DNA of 64,000 bases from Pseudomonas sp. PICF141 (GTDB taxonomy: Bacteria; Pseudomonadota; Gammaproteobacteria; Pseudomonadales; Pseudomonadaceae). The stretch covers positions 62,001-126,000 of the forward strand of contig NZ_MUNM01000063.1 in the NCBI RefSeq assembly GCF_002286815.1. Reading direction: 5' to 3'. Shown piece after piece: positions 1 through 8,651 of the stretch. Below the pieces are notes generated by a model that did no database searches, had not been told where the DNA came from, and was given only the letters and a program-made list of their open reading frames with translations. The translations under genes were made by a program, and so were the position numbers. Positions within the stretch are counted from its first letter, which is position 1, and the number at the start of each line of letters is the position of its first letter.

Positions 1-4
1 TGTC

Positions 5-46
5 CAGCTTGCAGCTTGCAGCTTGCAGCTTGCAGCTTGCAGCTTG
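5..46. repeat. Tandem 7-bp repeat (CAGCTTG)x6
   Basis: Six perfect head-to-tail copies of CAGCTTG lie just downstream of the hslU stop codon, followed by degenerate copies to about position 64. Related AGCTTG/CAAGCT strings recur in three other intergenic gaps of this window, near 9970-10062, 25790-25888 and 27330-27405. The function is unknown. Confidence 0.85.
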
Positions 47-65
47 TCGTTTGAAGCTTGCCGCT

Positions 66-1406
66 TTACAGAATGTAGCGAGACAGGTCTTCGTTCTGCG
101 CCAATTCGCCCAGGTGGCTGTTGACGTAATCGGCATTGATCAGGATCGGCTTGTCCTCGTGGGTGCTGGCCAGATCGCCGGCGCTGAACGATACCTCTTC
201 GAGCAGACGTTCGAGCAGGGTATGCAGGCGACGGGCACCGATGTTTTCGGTTTTCTCGTTGACTTGCCAGGCGATCTCGGCGAGACGCTTGATGCCGTCC
301 GGCAGGAATTCGATGAGCAGGCCTTCGGTTTTCAGCAGTGCACAATATTGCTCGGTGAGCGATGCGTGCGGTTCGCTGAGGATGCGCTCGAAATCTTCCG
401 GGCTCAGGGCCTTGAGTTCGACCCGAATCGGCAGGCGACCTTGCAGCTCCGGCACCAGATCGCTCGGCTTGCTCAGGTGGAACGCACCGGAGGCGATGAA
501 CAGAATGTGGTCAGTCTTGACCATGCCCAGTTTGGTGTTGACGGTGCAGCCTTCGATCAGTGGCAGCAAGTCGCGCTGTACGCCCTCGCGGGACACGTCG
601 ACGCCACCGGAATTGCCGCGTTTGGCGACCTTGTCGATTTCATCGATGAACACGATGCCGTGCTGCTCGACAGCTTCCAGGGCCTTGGCCTTCAATTCTT
701 CTTCGTTGACCAGACGACCGGCTTCTTCGTCGCGTACCAGTTTCAGCGCTTCCTTGACCTTGAGCTTGCGACTCTTGCGCTTGCCCTTGCCCATGTTGGC
801 GAACAGGCTCTGCAACTGATTGGTCATCTCTTCCATGCCCGGTGGCGCGGAGATATCGACGCCGGTCACTTCGGCCACTTCGATTTCGAGCTCCTTGTCA
901 TCCAGCTGCCCTTCGCGCAGGCGCTTGCGGAACAGTTGACGGGTGTTGGAATCCTGGGCCGGAGCGGCGTCCTCGTTGGTGAACCCCATGCGTGCCGGTG
1001 GCAGCAAAGCGTCGAGGATGCGTTCTTCGGCGGCGTCTTCGGCGCGGTGACGAACCTTGGTCATTTCCTGTTCGCGCAGCAACTTGATCGCAGCATCGGC
1101 CAGATCACGAATGATCGATTCGACGTCACGGCCAACGTAGCCCACTTCGGTGAACTTGGTCGCTTCGACTTTGATGAACGGCGCGTTGGCGAGCTTGGCC
1201 AGGCGACGGGCGATTTCGGTTTTACCGACACCGGTGGGGCCGATCATCAGGATGTTCTTGGGAGTGACTTCGACGCGCAGCTCTTCGGGCAGCTGCATCC
1301 GGCGCCAGCGGTTGCGCAGAGCGATGGCGACGGCGCGTTTGGCATCGTCCTGGCCGATGATATGGCGATTGAGTTCGTGGACGATTTCACGGGGGGTCAT
1401 GGGCAT
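66..1406 (-). CDS. hslU: ATP-dependent protease ATPase subunit HslU
   Basis: HslU is the AAA+ unfoldase of the HslUV (ClpYQ) protease. It unfolds cytoplasmic substrates with ATP and feeds them to the HslV peptidase. Visible motifs are Walker A GPTGVGKT at residues 56-63, the pore loop GYVGRD at about 89-94, Walker B IVFIDEID at about 251-258, and the family-specific I domain between about 110 and 240. The length of 446 aa is normal for the family. The C-terminus ends in the conserved SRYIL tail that docks into HslV. It lies 55 nt downstream of hslV on the same strand, so the two form one operon driven by the promoter near 2038-2064. Identity is near certain; the start could be residue 1 or 3. 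Confidence 0.98.
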   Translation of the reverse strand: MPMTPREIVHELNRHIIGQDDAKRAVAIALRNRWRRMQLPEELRVEVTPKNILMIGPTGVGKTEIARRLAKLANAPFIKVEATKFTEVGYVGRDVESIIRDLADAAIKLLREQEMTKVRHRAEDAAEERILDALLPPARMGFTNEDAAPAQDSNTRQLFRKRLREGQLDDKELEIEVAEVTGVDISAPPGMEEMTNQLQSLFANMGKGKRKSRKLKVKEALKLVRDEEAGRLVNEEELKAKALEAVEQHGIVFIDEIDKVAKRGNSGGVDVSREGVQRDLLPLIEGCTVNTKLGMVKTDHILFIASGAFHLSKPSDLVPELQGRLPIRVELKALSPEDFERILSEPHASLTEQYCALLKTEGLLIEFLPDGIKRLAEIAWQVNEKTENIGARRLHTLLERLLEEVSFSAGDLASTHEDKPILINADYVNSHLGELAQNEDLSRYIL

Positions 1407-1461
1407 AATAATTGGCGGTCCTCAAGCATAAATGAGCCGTGGCGCAATGGCCTGCACAGGC

Positions 1462-1992
1462 TTACTCAGCGAGATCCTGCTCCTCGATGGTGATGTTGTG
1501 GTTGGTGAACACGCAGATGTCGCCAGCGATGCCCAAGGCGGTTTCGACGATTTCCCGGGCCGACAAATCGGTTTTCTTCAGCAGGGCGCTCGCGGCGGCC
1601 TGGGCGTAACCGCCGCCCGAACCCATGGCGATCAGGCCTTCTTCGGGCTCAACCACGTCACCGTTGCCGGTGATGATCAGGGAGGCATCTTTGTTGGCGA
1701 CCGCAAGCATGGCTTCGAGGCGGCTCAGGGAGCGGTCGGTGCGCCATTCTTTGGCGAGTTCGACGGCGGCTCGAACCAGGTGGCCCTGATGTTTCTCCAG
1801 CTGGCCTTCGAAACGCTCGAAGAGGGTGAAGGCGTCAGCGGTGGCCCCGGCAAAACCGGCGATAACCTGGCCGTGATAGAGGCGGCGAACTTTCTTCGCG
1901 TTGCCTTTCATCACGGTATTACCGAGCGAAACCTGGCCGTCGCCGCCCATGACGACTTTGCCGTGGCGGCGAACTGAAACGATGGTGGTCAA
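1462..1992 (-). CDS. hslV: ATP-dependent protease peptidase subunit HslV
   Basis: HslV is the threonine peptidase core of HslUV, forming a double hexamer in the cytoplasm. At 176 aa it has the family's usual length. The sequence begins M-TTIVSVRR, so removal of Met exposes the catalytic N-terminal Thr. Further conserved blocks are GGDGQVSLG near residues 17-25, GFAGATADA near 48-56, and the C-terminal NHNITIEE. It is the first gene of the hslVU operon and has a heat-shock-type promoter about 45 nt upstream of its start. Confidence 0.98.
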   Translation of the reverse strand: MTTIVSVRRHGKVVMGGDGQVSLGNTVMKGNAKKVRRLYHGQVIAGFAGATADAFTLFERFEGQLEKHQGHLVRAAVELAKEWRTDRSLSRLEAMLAVANKDASLIITGNGDVVEPEEGLIAMGSGGGYAQAAASALLKKTDLSAREIVETALGIAGDICVFTNHNITIEEQDLAE

Positions 1993-2037
1993 GGGAGAGT
2001 CTCCACGCAGCGGGGCGAAAATGCCTTATCGCAACTC

Positions 2038-2064
2038 ATATGGGGGTGGTGGAGCGTTTTTCAA
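2038..2064 (-). promoter_or_regulatory. Sigma-32-type promoter of hslVU
   Basis: On the minus strand TTGAAA (2064-2059) is followed after 13 nt by CCCCATAT (2045-2038). This closely matches the RpoH consensus CTTGAAA-N11-16-CCCCATNT. The -10 element lies about 45 nt upstream of the hslV start. Heat-shock control of hslVU is well established in enterobacteria, so the assignment agrees with known biology. Confidence 0.85.
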
Positions 2065-2120
2065 CTGTGGAGCGGGAGAGGGGACGAGCGGTGTAGGGCA
2101 GGGATGGGGGGTTGTCTGTT

Positions 2121-2235
2121 TGATCGTTCCCACGCTCTGCGTGGGAATGCCTCAAGGGACGCTCCGCGTTCCAGCTCTAGAAAGGGACGCGGAGCGTCCC
2201 GGGCTGCATTCCCACGCGGAGCGTGGGAACGATCA
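2121..2235. repeat. Long inverted REP-type element
   Basis: A 115-bp element with near-perfect inverted arms. It opens TGATCGTTCCCACGC and closes GCGTGGGAACGATCA, with a second inner pair GGGACGCTCCGCG / CGCGGAGCGTCCC. It fills the gap between the SPOR-domain gene and the hslVU promoter. A decayed fragment with the same core (GCGGAGCGTGGGGA) occurs near 31481. Confidence 0.85.
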
Positions 2236-2242
2236 TGAAGGG

Positions 2243-2950
2243 TTAACGACTTTGGCGTTGTTGTAACAACAAGTTGCTGAAGCCGCTGCCGGCCAGTTGC
2301 TTCTGGGCGGTAGTCAGTTGTTCGCGGTTGCTGAACGGGCCGACCAGCACCCGATACCAGGTCTCGTCTTTCACGGTGCCGGATTCAACCGCCACGGCCT
2401 GACCCAGCAGAATGATCTGCGCACGCACCTTGTCGGCATCGGCTTCCTTGCGGAACGAGCCGGCTTGCAGGAAGAACTTGGTCACCGGCGCAGCTTTTGC
2501 CACGGGCGGCGCTGGCGGCGGGGTAATGCCGGCCAACGCCGCTTGAGCCCGGGCCGTGTCGATCTTCGCCGCTTGCTCTGGCGTCACCGGCGTGGTGGGA
2601 ATGGCCGGCACTTGTGGTGTCGGCAGGGTTTTTTCCGGTACGGCGTCCGGTGGCACGATCACTTCCGATTCCGGCAGCAAGGTGTAGAAGTCGTACTTCG
2701 GCTTCACCGGTTGCGTCGGGCTCGGCGGGGTCTTGTTGGCCTCGGCGATCTTGCTGGCTTTCTGCTGCTCGATCTTCTCGCGCTTGACGGTATCGCTGCC
2801 CTTGCCCGGCTCCAGCTTCATCAGGAACACAATGAACGCGCCGACCGTCAGGCCGATGGCCATCCACAGCCAGCCCGGGACCGGTTGCTTTGCAGGAGCT
2901 TGGTAACGGCTGGCGCCACGTTTGGGTGCAGGTTTTTTCTTGGCAGCCAA
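2243..2950 (-). CDS. SPOR domain-containing membrane protein (FtsN-like)
   Basis: A 235-aa inner-membrane protein with a basic N-terminus (MAAKKKPAPKR), a single membrane segment at about residues 25-45 (GWLWMAIGLTVGAFIVF), a Pro/Lys/Ala-rich periplasmic linker, and a C-terminal SPOR domain from about residue 155 (TKFFLQAGSFRKEADADKV). SPOR domains bind septal peptidoglycan stripped of stem peptides, so a septum-related role like FtsN is likely. It starts one nucleotide after the argS stop and precedes hslVU, which is the standard Pseudomonas order. The exact division function is inferred. Confidence 0.9.
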   Translation of the reverse strand: MAAKKKPAPKRGASRYQAPAKQPVPGWLWMAIGLTVGAFIVFLMKLEPGKGSDTVKREKIEQQKASKIAEANKTPPSPTQPVKPKYDFYTLLPESEVIVPPDAVPEKTLPTPQVPAIPTTPVTPEQAAKIDTARAQAALAGITPPPAPPVAKAAPVTKFFLQAGSFRKEADADKVRAQIILLGQAVAVESGTVKDETWYRVLVGPFSNREQLTTAQKQLAGSGFSNLLLQQRQSR

Positions 2951-2951
2951 C

Positions 2952-4688
2952 TTACATACGCTCCAGAGTTTCCAGACCCAAGAGTTCCAGGCCTTGCTTG
3001 AGAGTGTGGCCGGTCAGTGCGGCGAGACGCAGGCGGCTCTGCATTTGCGCCGGTGTTTCGGCCCCAAGGATCGGGCAGTTCTCGTAGAAACTGGAGAACA
3101 GGCCGGCAACATCGTACAGGTAGGTACAGAGAATGTGCGGCGTGCCTTTGTCGGACACGTTGTTCAGTATTTCGCCGAATTGCGCCAGTTTCGCGGCCAG
3201 TTCAAGTTCGTGCGGCGCTTCAAGGACGATCTGTCCTTCGACTTCGCTGAAGTCCTTGCCAAGTTTGCGGAATACGCCGGCCACCCGGGTGTAGGCGTAG
3301 AGCAGGTATGGCGCGGTGTTGCCTTCGAAGTTCAGCATCAGGTCGAAGTTGAAGCTGTAGTCGCTGGTGCGGTGCTTGGACAGGTCGGCGTATTTCACGG
3401 CGCCAATGCCCACGACCCTGGCGATATTGCGCAACTCGTCTTCGGTAAGCGTCGGGTTCTTTTCTTTTACCAGCGTGTAGGCGCGTTCCTGGGCTTCGGT
3501 CAGCAGGTCGATCAGCTTCACGGTGCCGCCATCGCGGGTCTTGAACGGACGGCCGTCGGCGCCGTTCATGGTGCCGAAGCCCATGTGCTCCATTTCCATC
3601 GGATGGGTCACGAAGCCGGCCAGACGCGCGACCTGGAACACTTGCTGGAAGTGCAGGGCCTGGCGCTGGTCGACGAAGTACAGCGCGCGATCGGCCTTCA
3701 ACACACCGCTACGATAACGCACGGCCGCCAGGTCGGTGGTGGCGTAAAGATAACCGCCGTCAGCCTTGACGATGATCACCGGCAGCGGGTCGCCGTCGGC
3801 GTTCTTGAACTCGTCGAGGAACACGCATTGAGCGCCGTTGCTCTCGACCAGCAGGCCAGCGGCCTTGAGGTCGTTGACCACGTTGATCAGGTCGTCGTTG
3901 TAGGCACTTTCGCCCATCACGTCGGCCATGGTCAGTTTGACGTTCAGCAGTTCGTAGATTTTCTGGCAGTGCGACAGCGAGATGTCTTTGAACTTGGTCC
4001 ACAGCGCCAGGCAGTCCGGGTCGCCGGCTTGCAGCTTGACCACCAGGCCACGGGCGCGATCGGCGAATTCTTCGGACTCGTCGAAGCGCTGCTTGGCGGC
4101 GCGGTAGAAGTTTTCCAGGTCCGACAGCTCGTCGCTGGTGATCGGGTTTTCCTGCAGGTACGCCATCAGCATGCCGAACTGGGTGCCCCAGTCGCCAACG
4201 TGGTTCTGGCGGATCACTTCGTCGCCGAGAAACTCCAGAACCCGGGCCACGCCGTCGCCGATGATGGTCGAGCGCAAGTGGCCGACGTGCATCTCTTTGG
4301 CCAGGTTGGGGGCCGACAGGTCGACCACAGTGCGCTGCACCGGGCCGGCCTTGCGTACGCCGATGTGGTCGTCGGCGAGCGCCGCGTCCAGGCGGGTCGC
4401 CAGGGCTTGAGTGTTCTGGAAGAAGTTCAGGAAGCCAGGGCCGGCGATTTCGGTCTTGGAGACGTTCTCGTCAGCCGGCAGCGCGGCGATGATTTTCTCG
4501 GCCAGGTCACGGGGCTTCATGCCCGCTGGTTTGGCCAGCATCATGGCGATGTTGCTGGCGAAGTCGCCGTTTTTCTTGTCGCGGGAGTTTTCCACCTGGA
4601 TCGCCGGCGACAGGCCTTCAGGCAACACACCTTCGTTGACGAGTTGGGTGATGGCTTGTTGGATCAGCTGGCGAATGGTGTCTTTCAT
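2952..4688 (-). CDS. argS: Arginyl-tRNA synthetase
   Basis: Class I aminoacyl-tRNA synthetase that charges tRNA-Arg. At 578 aa it has the usual length. It carries the HIGH-type signature HVGH within APNLAKEMHVGHLRST (about residues 124-140), and the KMSKS site is degenerate (FKTRDGGTVKL), as is common in ArgRS. The C-terminal anticodon-binding DALR domain ends in LGLETLERM. It is directly coupled to the downstream SPOR gene by a 1-nt gap. Confidence 0.98.
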   Translation of the reverse strand: MKDTIRQLIQQAITQLVNEGVLPEGLSPAIQVENSRDKKNGDFASNIAMMLAKPAGMKPRDLAEKIIAALPADENVSKTEIAGPGFLNFFQNTQALATRLDAALADDHIGVRKAGPVQRTVVDLSAPNLAKEMHVGHLRSTIIGDGVARVLEFLGDEVIRQNHVGDWGTQFGMLMAYLQENPITSDELSDLENFYRAAKQRFDESEEFADRARGLVVKLQAGDPDCLALWTKFKDISLSHCQKIYELLNVKLTMADVMGESAYNDDLINVVNDLKAAGLLVESNGAQCVFLDEFKNADGDPLPVIIVKADGGYLYATTDLAAVRYRSGVLKADRALYFVDQRQALHFQQVFQVARLAGFVTHPMEMEHMGFGTMNGADGRPFKTRDGGTVKLIDLLTEAQERAYTLVKEKNPTLTEDELRNIARVVGIGAVKYADLSKHRTSDYSFNFDLMLNFEGNTAPYLLYAYTRVAGVFRKLGKDFSEVEGQIVLEAPHELELAAKLAQFGEILNNVSDKGTPHILCTYLYDVAGLFSSFYENCPILGAETPAQMQSRLRLAALTGHTLKQGLELLGLETLERM

Positions 4689-4818
4689 GGTCTTCTCTTT
4701 CGACCGCTAGCGCGGCGGCGCTTCGATGCGCTGGTGGAAAAACTGGGCATTATCCGTTGCGAAGACGGGCTTGCCAACTATAGCGGGCAGGTTATGGATA
4801 TGTGGTGACAAATCGACC

Positions 4819-4897
4819 GCCTTCGCGGGCAAGCCTCGCTCCTACAATCTTTTGATCGGCGCACTGCCCTGTAGGAGCGAGGCTTGCCCGCGAAGGC
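4819..4897. repeat. REP doublet (inverted pair)
   Basis: Inverted arms GCCTTCGCGGGCAAGCCTCG and CGAGGCTTGCCCGCGAAGGC surround a short loop, in the gap between priA and argS. This is the classic Pseudomonas REP core (GCGGGCAAGCC). Confidence 0.9.
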
Positions 4898-4907
4898 CAT
4901 CTTCCAA

Positions 4908-7127
4908 TCAATACAAATCGACCGGATCGACATCCAAGGACCAGCGCACCGCCCGCCCACTCGGCATCTGCTCCAACACCAGCAACCAACTGCTCAGCAA
5001 TCGATGCAGCGGCGCCCGGGCCGTGGCTTGCAGCAATAACTGTGCACGGTATCGCCCGGCTCGGCGTTCCATCGGTGCCGGCACCGGCCCCAGCAACTCG
5101 ATTCCGCTCAGATTCTGCTCGGCCAGCAAACGCTCGGCCTCGCTGCACGCTTCATCGAGGAAGCCTTCGGCCTGCCCCGGTTTATGCGCTTCGGCCCGCA
5201 GCAGCGCAAGATGCGCAAACGGTGGAAGGCCGGCGCCCCGGCGTTCGCTCAATGCCTGTTCGGCAAAGGCGAAATAGCCCTGTTCGGTCAATTGCACCAG
5301 CAGTGGATGGTCTGCCAGATGCGTCTGAATGATCACTTTGCCCGGCTCTTCGGCCCGCCCCGCGCGTCCTGCGACCTGGACGATCAACTGCGCCATGCGT
5401 TCGCTGGCGCGGAAATCGCCGGAGAACAGTCCGCCGTCGGCATCGAGAATCGACACCAGGGTCACCCGTGGAAAGTGGTGCCCTTTGGCAAGCATCTGTG
5501 TGCCGACCAGAATGCACGGCTGGCCCTTCTGGATGGTGGCGAACAATTGATTCATCGCATCTTTGCGTGAAGTGCTGTCGCGGTCGACCCGCAGCACCGG
5601 GACGTCCGGAAACAGAATCCCCAGGCGTTCTTCGGCGCGCTCGGTGCCGGCGCCCACGGGCCGCAAATCGACCTTGCCGCACTTCGGGCAATGGCGGGGC
5701 ACGCGTTCAACGTAGCCACAATGGTGGCAACGCAGTTCGCCGGAGCGCTGGTGCACGGTCATTCGCGCGTCGCAGCGCTGGCATTCAGACATCCAGCCGC
5801 AGTCGTGGCAGAGCAGCGTCGGGGCGAACCCCCGGCGGTTGAGGAACACCAGCACCTGCTGGCCGGCGGCCAGGGTTTGAGCGATGGCTTGCTGCATTGG
5901 CCCGGAAATGCCGCTGTCCAGCGGACGACTTTTCACGTCCAGGCGCAGAAAGCGCGGTTGTTGGGCTCCACCGGCCCGCCCATTCAGGCGTAAGAGGCCG
6001 TAACGACCGGTGTAGGCGTTTTGCAGGCTTTCCAGTGACGGTGTAGCGGACCCGAGCACGATCGGGATGTTTTCCTGCCGGGCGCGGACCAGTGCCAGGT
6101 CGCGGGCGTGGTAGCGCAGGCCTTCCTGCTGTTTATAAGAGCCGTCGTGCTCTTCATCGATGATGATCAGACCGGGGTTTTTCATCGGCGTGAACAGTGC
6201 CGAACGGGTACCGATAATAATGTCGGCCTCGCCATCCCGTGCCGCCAGCCAGGCTTCCAGACGTTCGCGGTCATTGACCGCGGAGTGGATCAGCGCAATG
6301 CGCGCATTGAAGCGCTGCTCGAAACGCGCCAGGGTTTGCGGGCCGAGGTTGATCTCCGGGATCAGCACCAAGGCTTGTTTGCCAGCCTCGAGGGTTTCGC
6401 GGATCAGTTGCAAATAGACTTCGGTCTTGCCGCTGCCGGTGACGCCGGCCAGCAGAAACGCGTGATAGCTGTCGAACCCGGCACGGATCGCTTCGTAAGC
6501 GGCGCGCTGCTCCGGGTTGAGCGGTAGTTCCGGTTGGGCCAGCCAGTGTTCATGGCGCACGCCGGGTGCGTGTTTTCGGATTTCAACTTGCACCAGCCCC
6601 TTGGCCAGCAACAGATCGAGGCTGTCCTTGCTCAGCATCAGTTTGCTCAGCAACTGATGAGCGACGCCATGGGGATGCTGGGCCAGGGTCGCCAGGGCTT
6701 CACGCTGTCGTGGTGCGCGGGCGATGCGCGGATCATCGAGGCTGGCGCCAGGCGCGGCGGACCAGAAGCGCTCCTGGCGAGCTTCGGCCAGTTCACCCTG
6801 ACGCAACAATACTGGCAGTGCCCAGCTCAAGGTGTCGCCGAGGCTGTGTTGGTAATACTGAGAGGTCCACAGGCACAGCTTGAACAGCGCGGGCGGCAAG
6901 GGCGGCGTGACGTCGAGTAGCGCAAGGGCCGGTTTGAGTTTTTCAGTCGGCACTTCGCTGGTGTCGGTGACCTCCACCAGAATCCCGATCATCTCGCGCC
7001 GACCGAACGGCACCCGCAAGCGCATGCCCGGATGTAGCTGGGCGCGCAGGACTCCGGCTGGCGCGCGGTAGTCGAACAGGCGGCGCAGAGGCGAAGGCAG
7101 GGCGAGGCGCAGAATGGCGTTGGGCAC
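4908..7127 (-). CDS. priA: Primosomal protein N' (replication restart helicase PriA)
   Basis: PriA is a 3'-5' superfamily 2 DNA helicase that recognises stalled forks and reloads the replisome. The 739-aa protein shows the N-terminal 3'-DNA-binding domain, Walker A GVTGSGKTEVYL (about residue 230), the DEEH box (IIIDEEHDGSYKQ), and the zinc module with paired cysteines (CHDCGWMSECQRCDAR, then CHHCG and CPKCG). Helicase motifs V and VI (LVGTQMLAKGHHFP, VAGRAGR) are present. The start is GTG. It is transcribed toward argS and separated from it by a REP doublet. Confidence 0.98.
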   Translation of the reverse strand: MPNAILRLALPSPLRRLFDYRAPAGVLRAQLHPGMRLRVPFGRREMIGILVEVTDTSEVPTEKLKPALALLDVTPPLPPALFKLCLWTSQYYQHSLGDTLSWALPVLLRQGELAEARQERFWSAAPGASLDDPRIARAPRQREALATLAQHPHGVAHQLLSKLMLSKDSLDLLLAKGLVQVEIRKHAPGVRHEHWLAQPELPLNPEQRAAYEAIRAGFDSYHAFLLAGVTGSGKTEVYLQLIRETLEAGKQALVLIPEINLGPQTLARFEQRFNARIALIHSAVNDRERLEAWLAARDGEADIIIGTRSALFTPMKNPGLIIIDEEHDGSYKQQEGLRYHARDLALVRARQENIPIVLGSATPSLESLQNAYTGRYGLLRLNGRAGGAQQPRFLRLDVKSRPLDSGISGPMQQAIAQTLAAGQQVLVFLNRRGFAPTLLCHDCGWMSECQRCDARMTVHQRSGELRCHHCGYVERVPRHCPKCGKVDLRPVGAGTERAEERLGILFPDVPVLRVDRDSTSRKDAMNQLFATIQKGQPCILVGTQMLAKGHHFPRVTLVSILDADGGLFSGDFRASERMAQLIVQVAGRAGRAEEPGKVIIQTHLADHPLLVQLTEQGYFAFAEQALSERRGAGLPPFAHLALLRAEAHKPGQAEGFLDEACSEAERLLAEQNLSGIELLGPVPAPMERRAGRYRAQLLLQATARAPLHRLLSSWLLVLEQMPSGRAVRWSLDVDPVDLY

Positions 7128-7173
7128 GCAGGGAGTCTCTCTGGGCGGGCAGTAAGAAAGGCTGAGCGCAATC

Positions 7174-7264
7174 CCTGTGGGAGCGGCTTGCCCGCGAAGA
7201 GGCCTATGCAGCCGGCATCTTCATTGGCTGTCAGGGCTTTCGCGGGCAAGCCCACTCCCACAGG
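7174..7264. repeat. REP doublet (inverted pair)
   Basis: Inverted arms CCTGTGGGAGCGGCTTGCCC and GGGCAAGCCCACTCCCACAGG occupy most of the 298-nt gap between priA and rpmE. Beyond them the gap holds only the rpmE promoter and leader. Confidence 0.9.
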
Positions 7265-7327
7265 TTTGCGTGCAGATGATCAGCATTTGGGGCGCGAGCC
7301 TAGCAGACGGTCGGTGTAAGGGACAGC

Positions 7328-7355
7328 TTGCGTGATTGCAAAGGTCTGGTAGAAT
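7328..7355 (+). promoter_or_regulatory. Candidate sigma-70 promoter of rpmE
   Basis: TTGCGT, a 16-nt spacer and TAGAAT are followed by a leader of about 65 nt to the rpmE start. The leader contains a small hairpin (CAACAATGGTGTTG, 7381-7394) and a good ribosome site (GAGGAA). Called from sequence match alone. Confidence 0.55.
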
Positions 7356-7425
7356 CCGCGGCCTAATTACGTGCGGTATTCAACAATGGTGTTGAGTGGC
7401 GGCACGCTAGCCTGAGGAATACATC

Positions 7426-7653
7426 ATGAAAGCCGATATCCATCCAACATACGAAATCACCGCAGTTACCTGCAGCTGTGGCAACAAGTTCGAAACTCGT
7501 TCGAACCTGGCCAAGCCTCTGGCGATCGACGTATGCAACGAGTGCCACCCGTTCTACACCGGTAAGCAGAAGACTCTGGATACTGGCGGTCGTGTACAGC
7601 GCTTCGCAGACCGTTTCGGCGCTTTCGGCAAGAAAGCTCCTGCTGCAGAGTAA
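7426..7653 (+). CDS. rpmE: 50S ribosomal protein L31 (zinc-binding type)
   Basis: A 75-aa ribosomal protein of the large subunit. Cys16, Cys18, Cys37 and Cys40 form the zinc-binding set of the C+ type of L31, as opposed to the zinc-free RpmE2 paralogue induced on zinc starvation. The N-terminus MKADIHPTY is characteristic. Its terminator region overlaps the start of the next gene. Confidence 0.97.
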   Translation: MKADIHPTYEITAVTCSCGNKFETRSNLAKPLAIDVCNECHPFYTGKQKTLDTGGRVQRFADRFGAFGKKAPAAE

Positions 7654-7685
7654 GGTTGAAAGGCCCGGTGGGCTTTTCCTTGCTG

Positions 7686-8468
7686 ATGAAAAAGGCGTCC
7701 CTCGCGGGCGCCTTTTTTGTGTCCGCGATTTGGCTTTCCGGTGCCCAGGCCTTCTGCCCGACACCGAGCGGACTCACGTCAGTCACGGTGCAACGCGTGG
7801 TGGATGGCGACACCTTGCGTCTGAGCGATGGCCGCAGTGTGCGCATGATCGGTTTGAATACGCCGGAGCTGGGCAAGCAAGGTCGCTCCGACGAACCGTT
7901 CGCCGTGGCTGCGCGCAAACGTCTTGAAGCTCTGGTGGCTGCGAGCAACGGACAGGTCGGTTTGTTACCGGGTAAGGAAAGCAAGGACCATTACGGCCGC
8001 ACCCTGGCTCATGTCTACAGTGTCGATGGGGCCAATCTCGAAGCGCAGATGCTCGCCGAGGGTCTCGGTTTTCAGGTCGCGGTGGCACCGAACGTCGATT
8101 TGGTCGCCTGCCAGCAAGCGGCCGAACGCAGCGCTCGTCGGGCCGGTCTCGGGCTGTGGCGACAATCACCTGTATTGAAAGCGGAGCAGATCAGCGCGTC
8201 CGGTTTCGCCATGCTCAGTGGTCGTGTGAGCAAGGTTCAGCGCAATCGCGGCGGGGTTTGGATCGAGTTGCAGGATTCGGTTGTATTGCGGGTTGCACCC
8301 AATGTGCTGGATCGATTCGATGTCGCATCGCTTGAAAAGCTCAAAGGCAAGCAAATCGAGGCTCGTGGCTGGGTGGTGGATCGTTCGCGCCGTGGTGGGT
8401 TGAAACCGGGGCAGGCGCGCTGGCTTCTGCCGCTGACCGATCGAGCGATGTTGCAGGCAGCACCGTAA
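7686..8468 (+). CDS. Secreted thermonuclease (staphylococcal nuclease-like)
   Basis: A putative exported nuclease of the SNase fold. From ATG 7686 it is 260 aa with a signal peptide (MKKASLAGAFFVSAIWLSG-AQA). The SNase core follows: VVDGDTLRLSDG, then VRMIGLNTPELGKQ and HYGRTLAHVY, which supply the usual Arg, Glu and Arg catalytic set. The C-terminal half (about residues 160-260) resembles an OB-like extension. An upstream in-frame start at 7656 is possible but would put charged residues before the signal sequence. The first twelve codons coincide with a strong terminator hairpin. Confidence 0.9.
   Translation: MKKASLAGAFFVSAIWLSGAQAFCPTPSGLTSVTVQRVVDGDTLRLSDGRSVRMIGLNTPELGKQGRSDEPFAVAARKRLEALVAASNGQVGLLPGKESKDHYGRTLAHVYSVDGANLEAQMLAEGLGFQVAVAPNVDLVACQQAAERSARRAGLGLWRQSPVLKAEQISASGFAMLSGRVSKVQRNRGGVWIELQDSVVLRVAPNVLDRFDVASLEKLKGKQIEARGWVVDRSRRGGLKPGQARWLLPLTDRAMLQAAP
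7689..7718 (+). terminator. Strong intrinsic terminator inside a signal-peptide coding region
   Basis: AAAAAGGCG-t-CCC-tcgc-GGG-CGCCTTTTT forms an uninterrupted hairpin with an A-tract and a T-tract. It is the most convincing rpmE terminator, and a weaker hairpin AAAGGCCC/GGGCTTT precedes it at 7660-7677. It lies entirely within codons 2-11 of the nuclease gene. Confidence 0.75.
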
Positions 8469-8651
8469 GAAAAAACTGTAGACATTTTTTCTGCTGATTG
8501 TGAACAGTCTATCCCTTGTGTTCCGTGGCTCTTGGCCCAAAGTCGTAGGGCCGGGCGCTTGACAGGGGTGACTGGTCAGTCTTGTGAGGACTTTGCGAGG
8601 CGAGTATCCTCGGCGGTCCGTCTGTCCAACAGTAAAAAGCGGAATGCCCCT

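Noticed and set aside
9..1493. Long plus-strand open frames opposite hslU (494 aa) and similar frames opposite argS, priA, maeB, gltB, gltD and mscK
   Set aside because: They mirror the codon structure of well-identified genes on the other strand, have no recognisable domains or ribosome sites, and are typical shadow frames of GC-rich DNA.
4778..4960. Minus-strand short frames spanning the REP doublet between priA and argS
   Set aside because: They are translations of REP palindromes and extend into the priA 3' end in the wrong frame.
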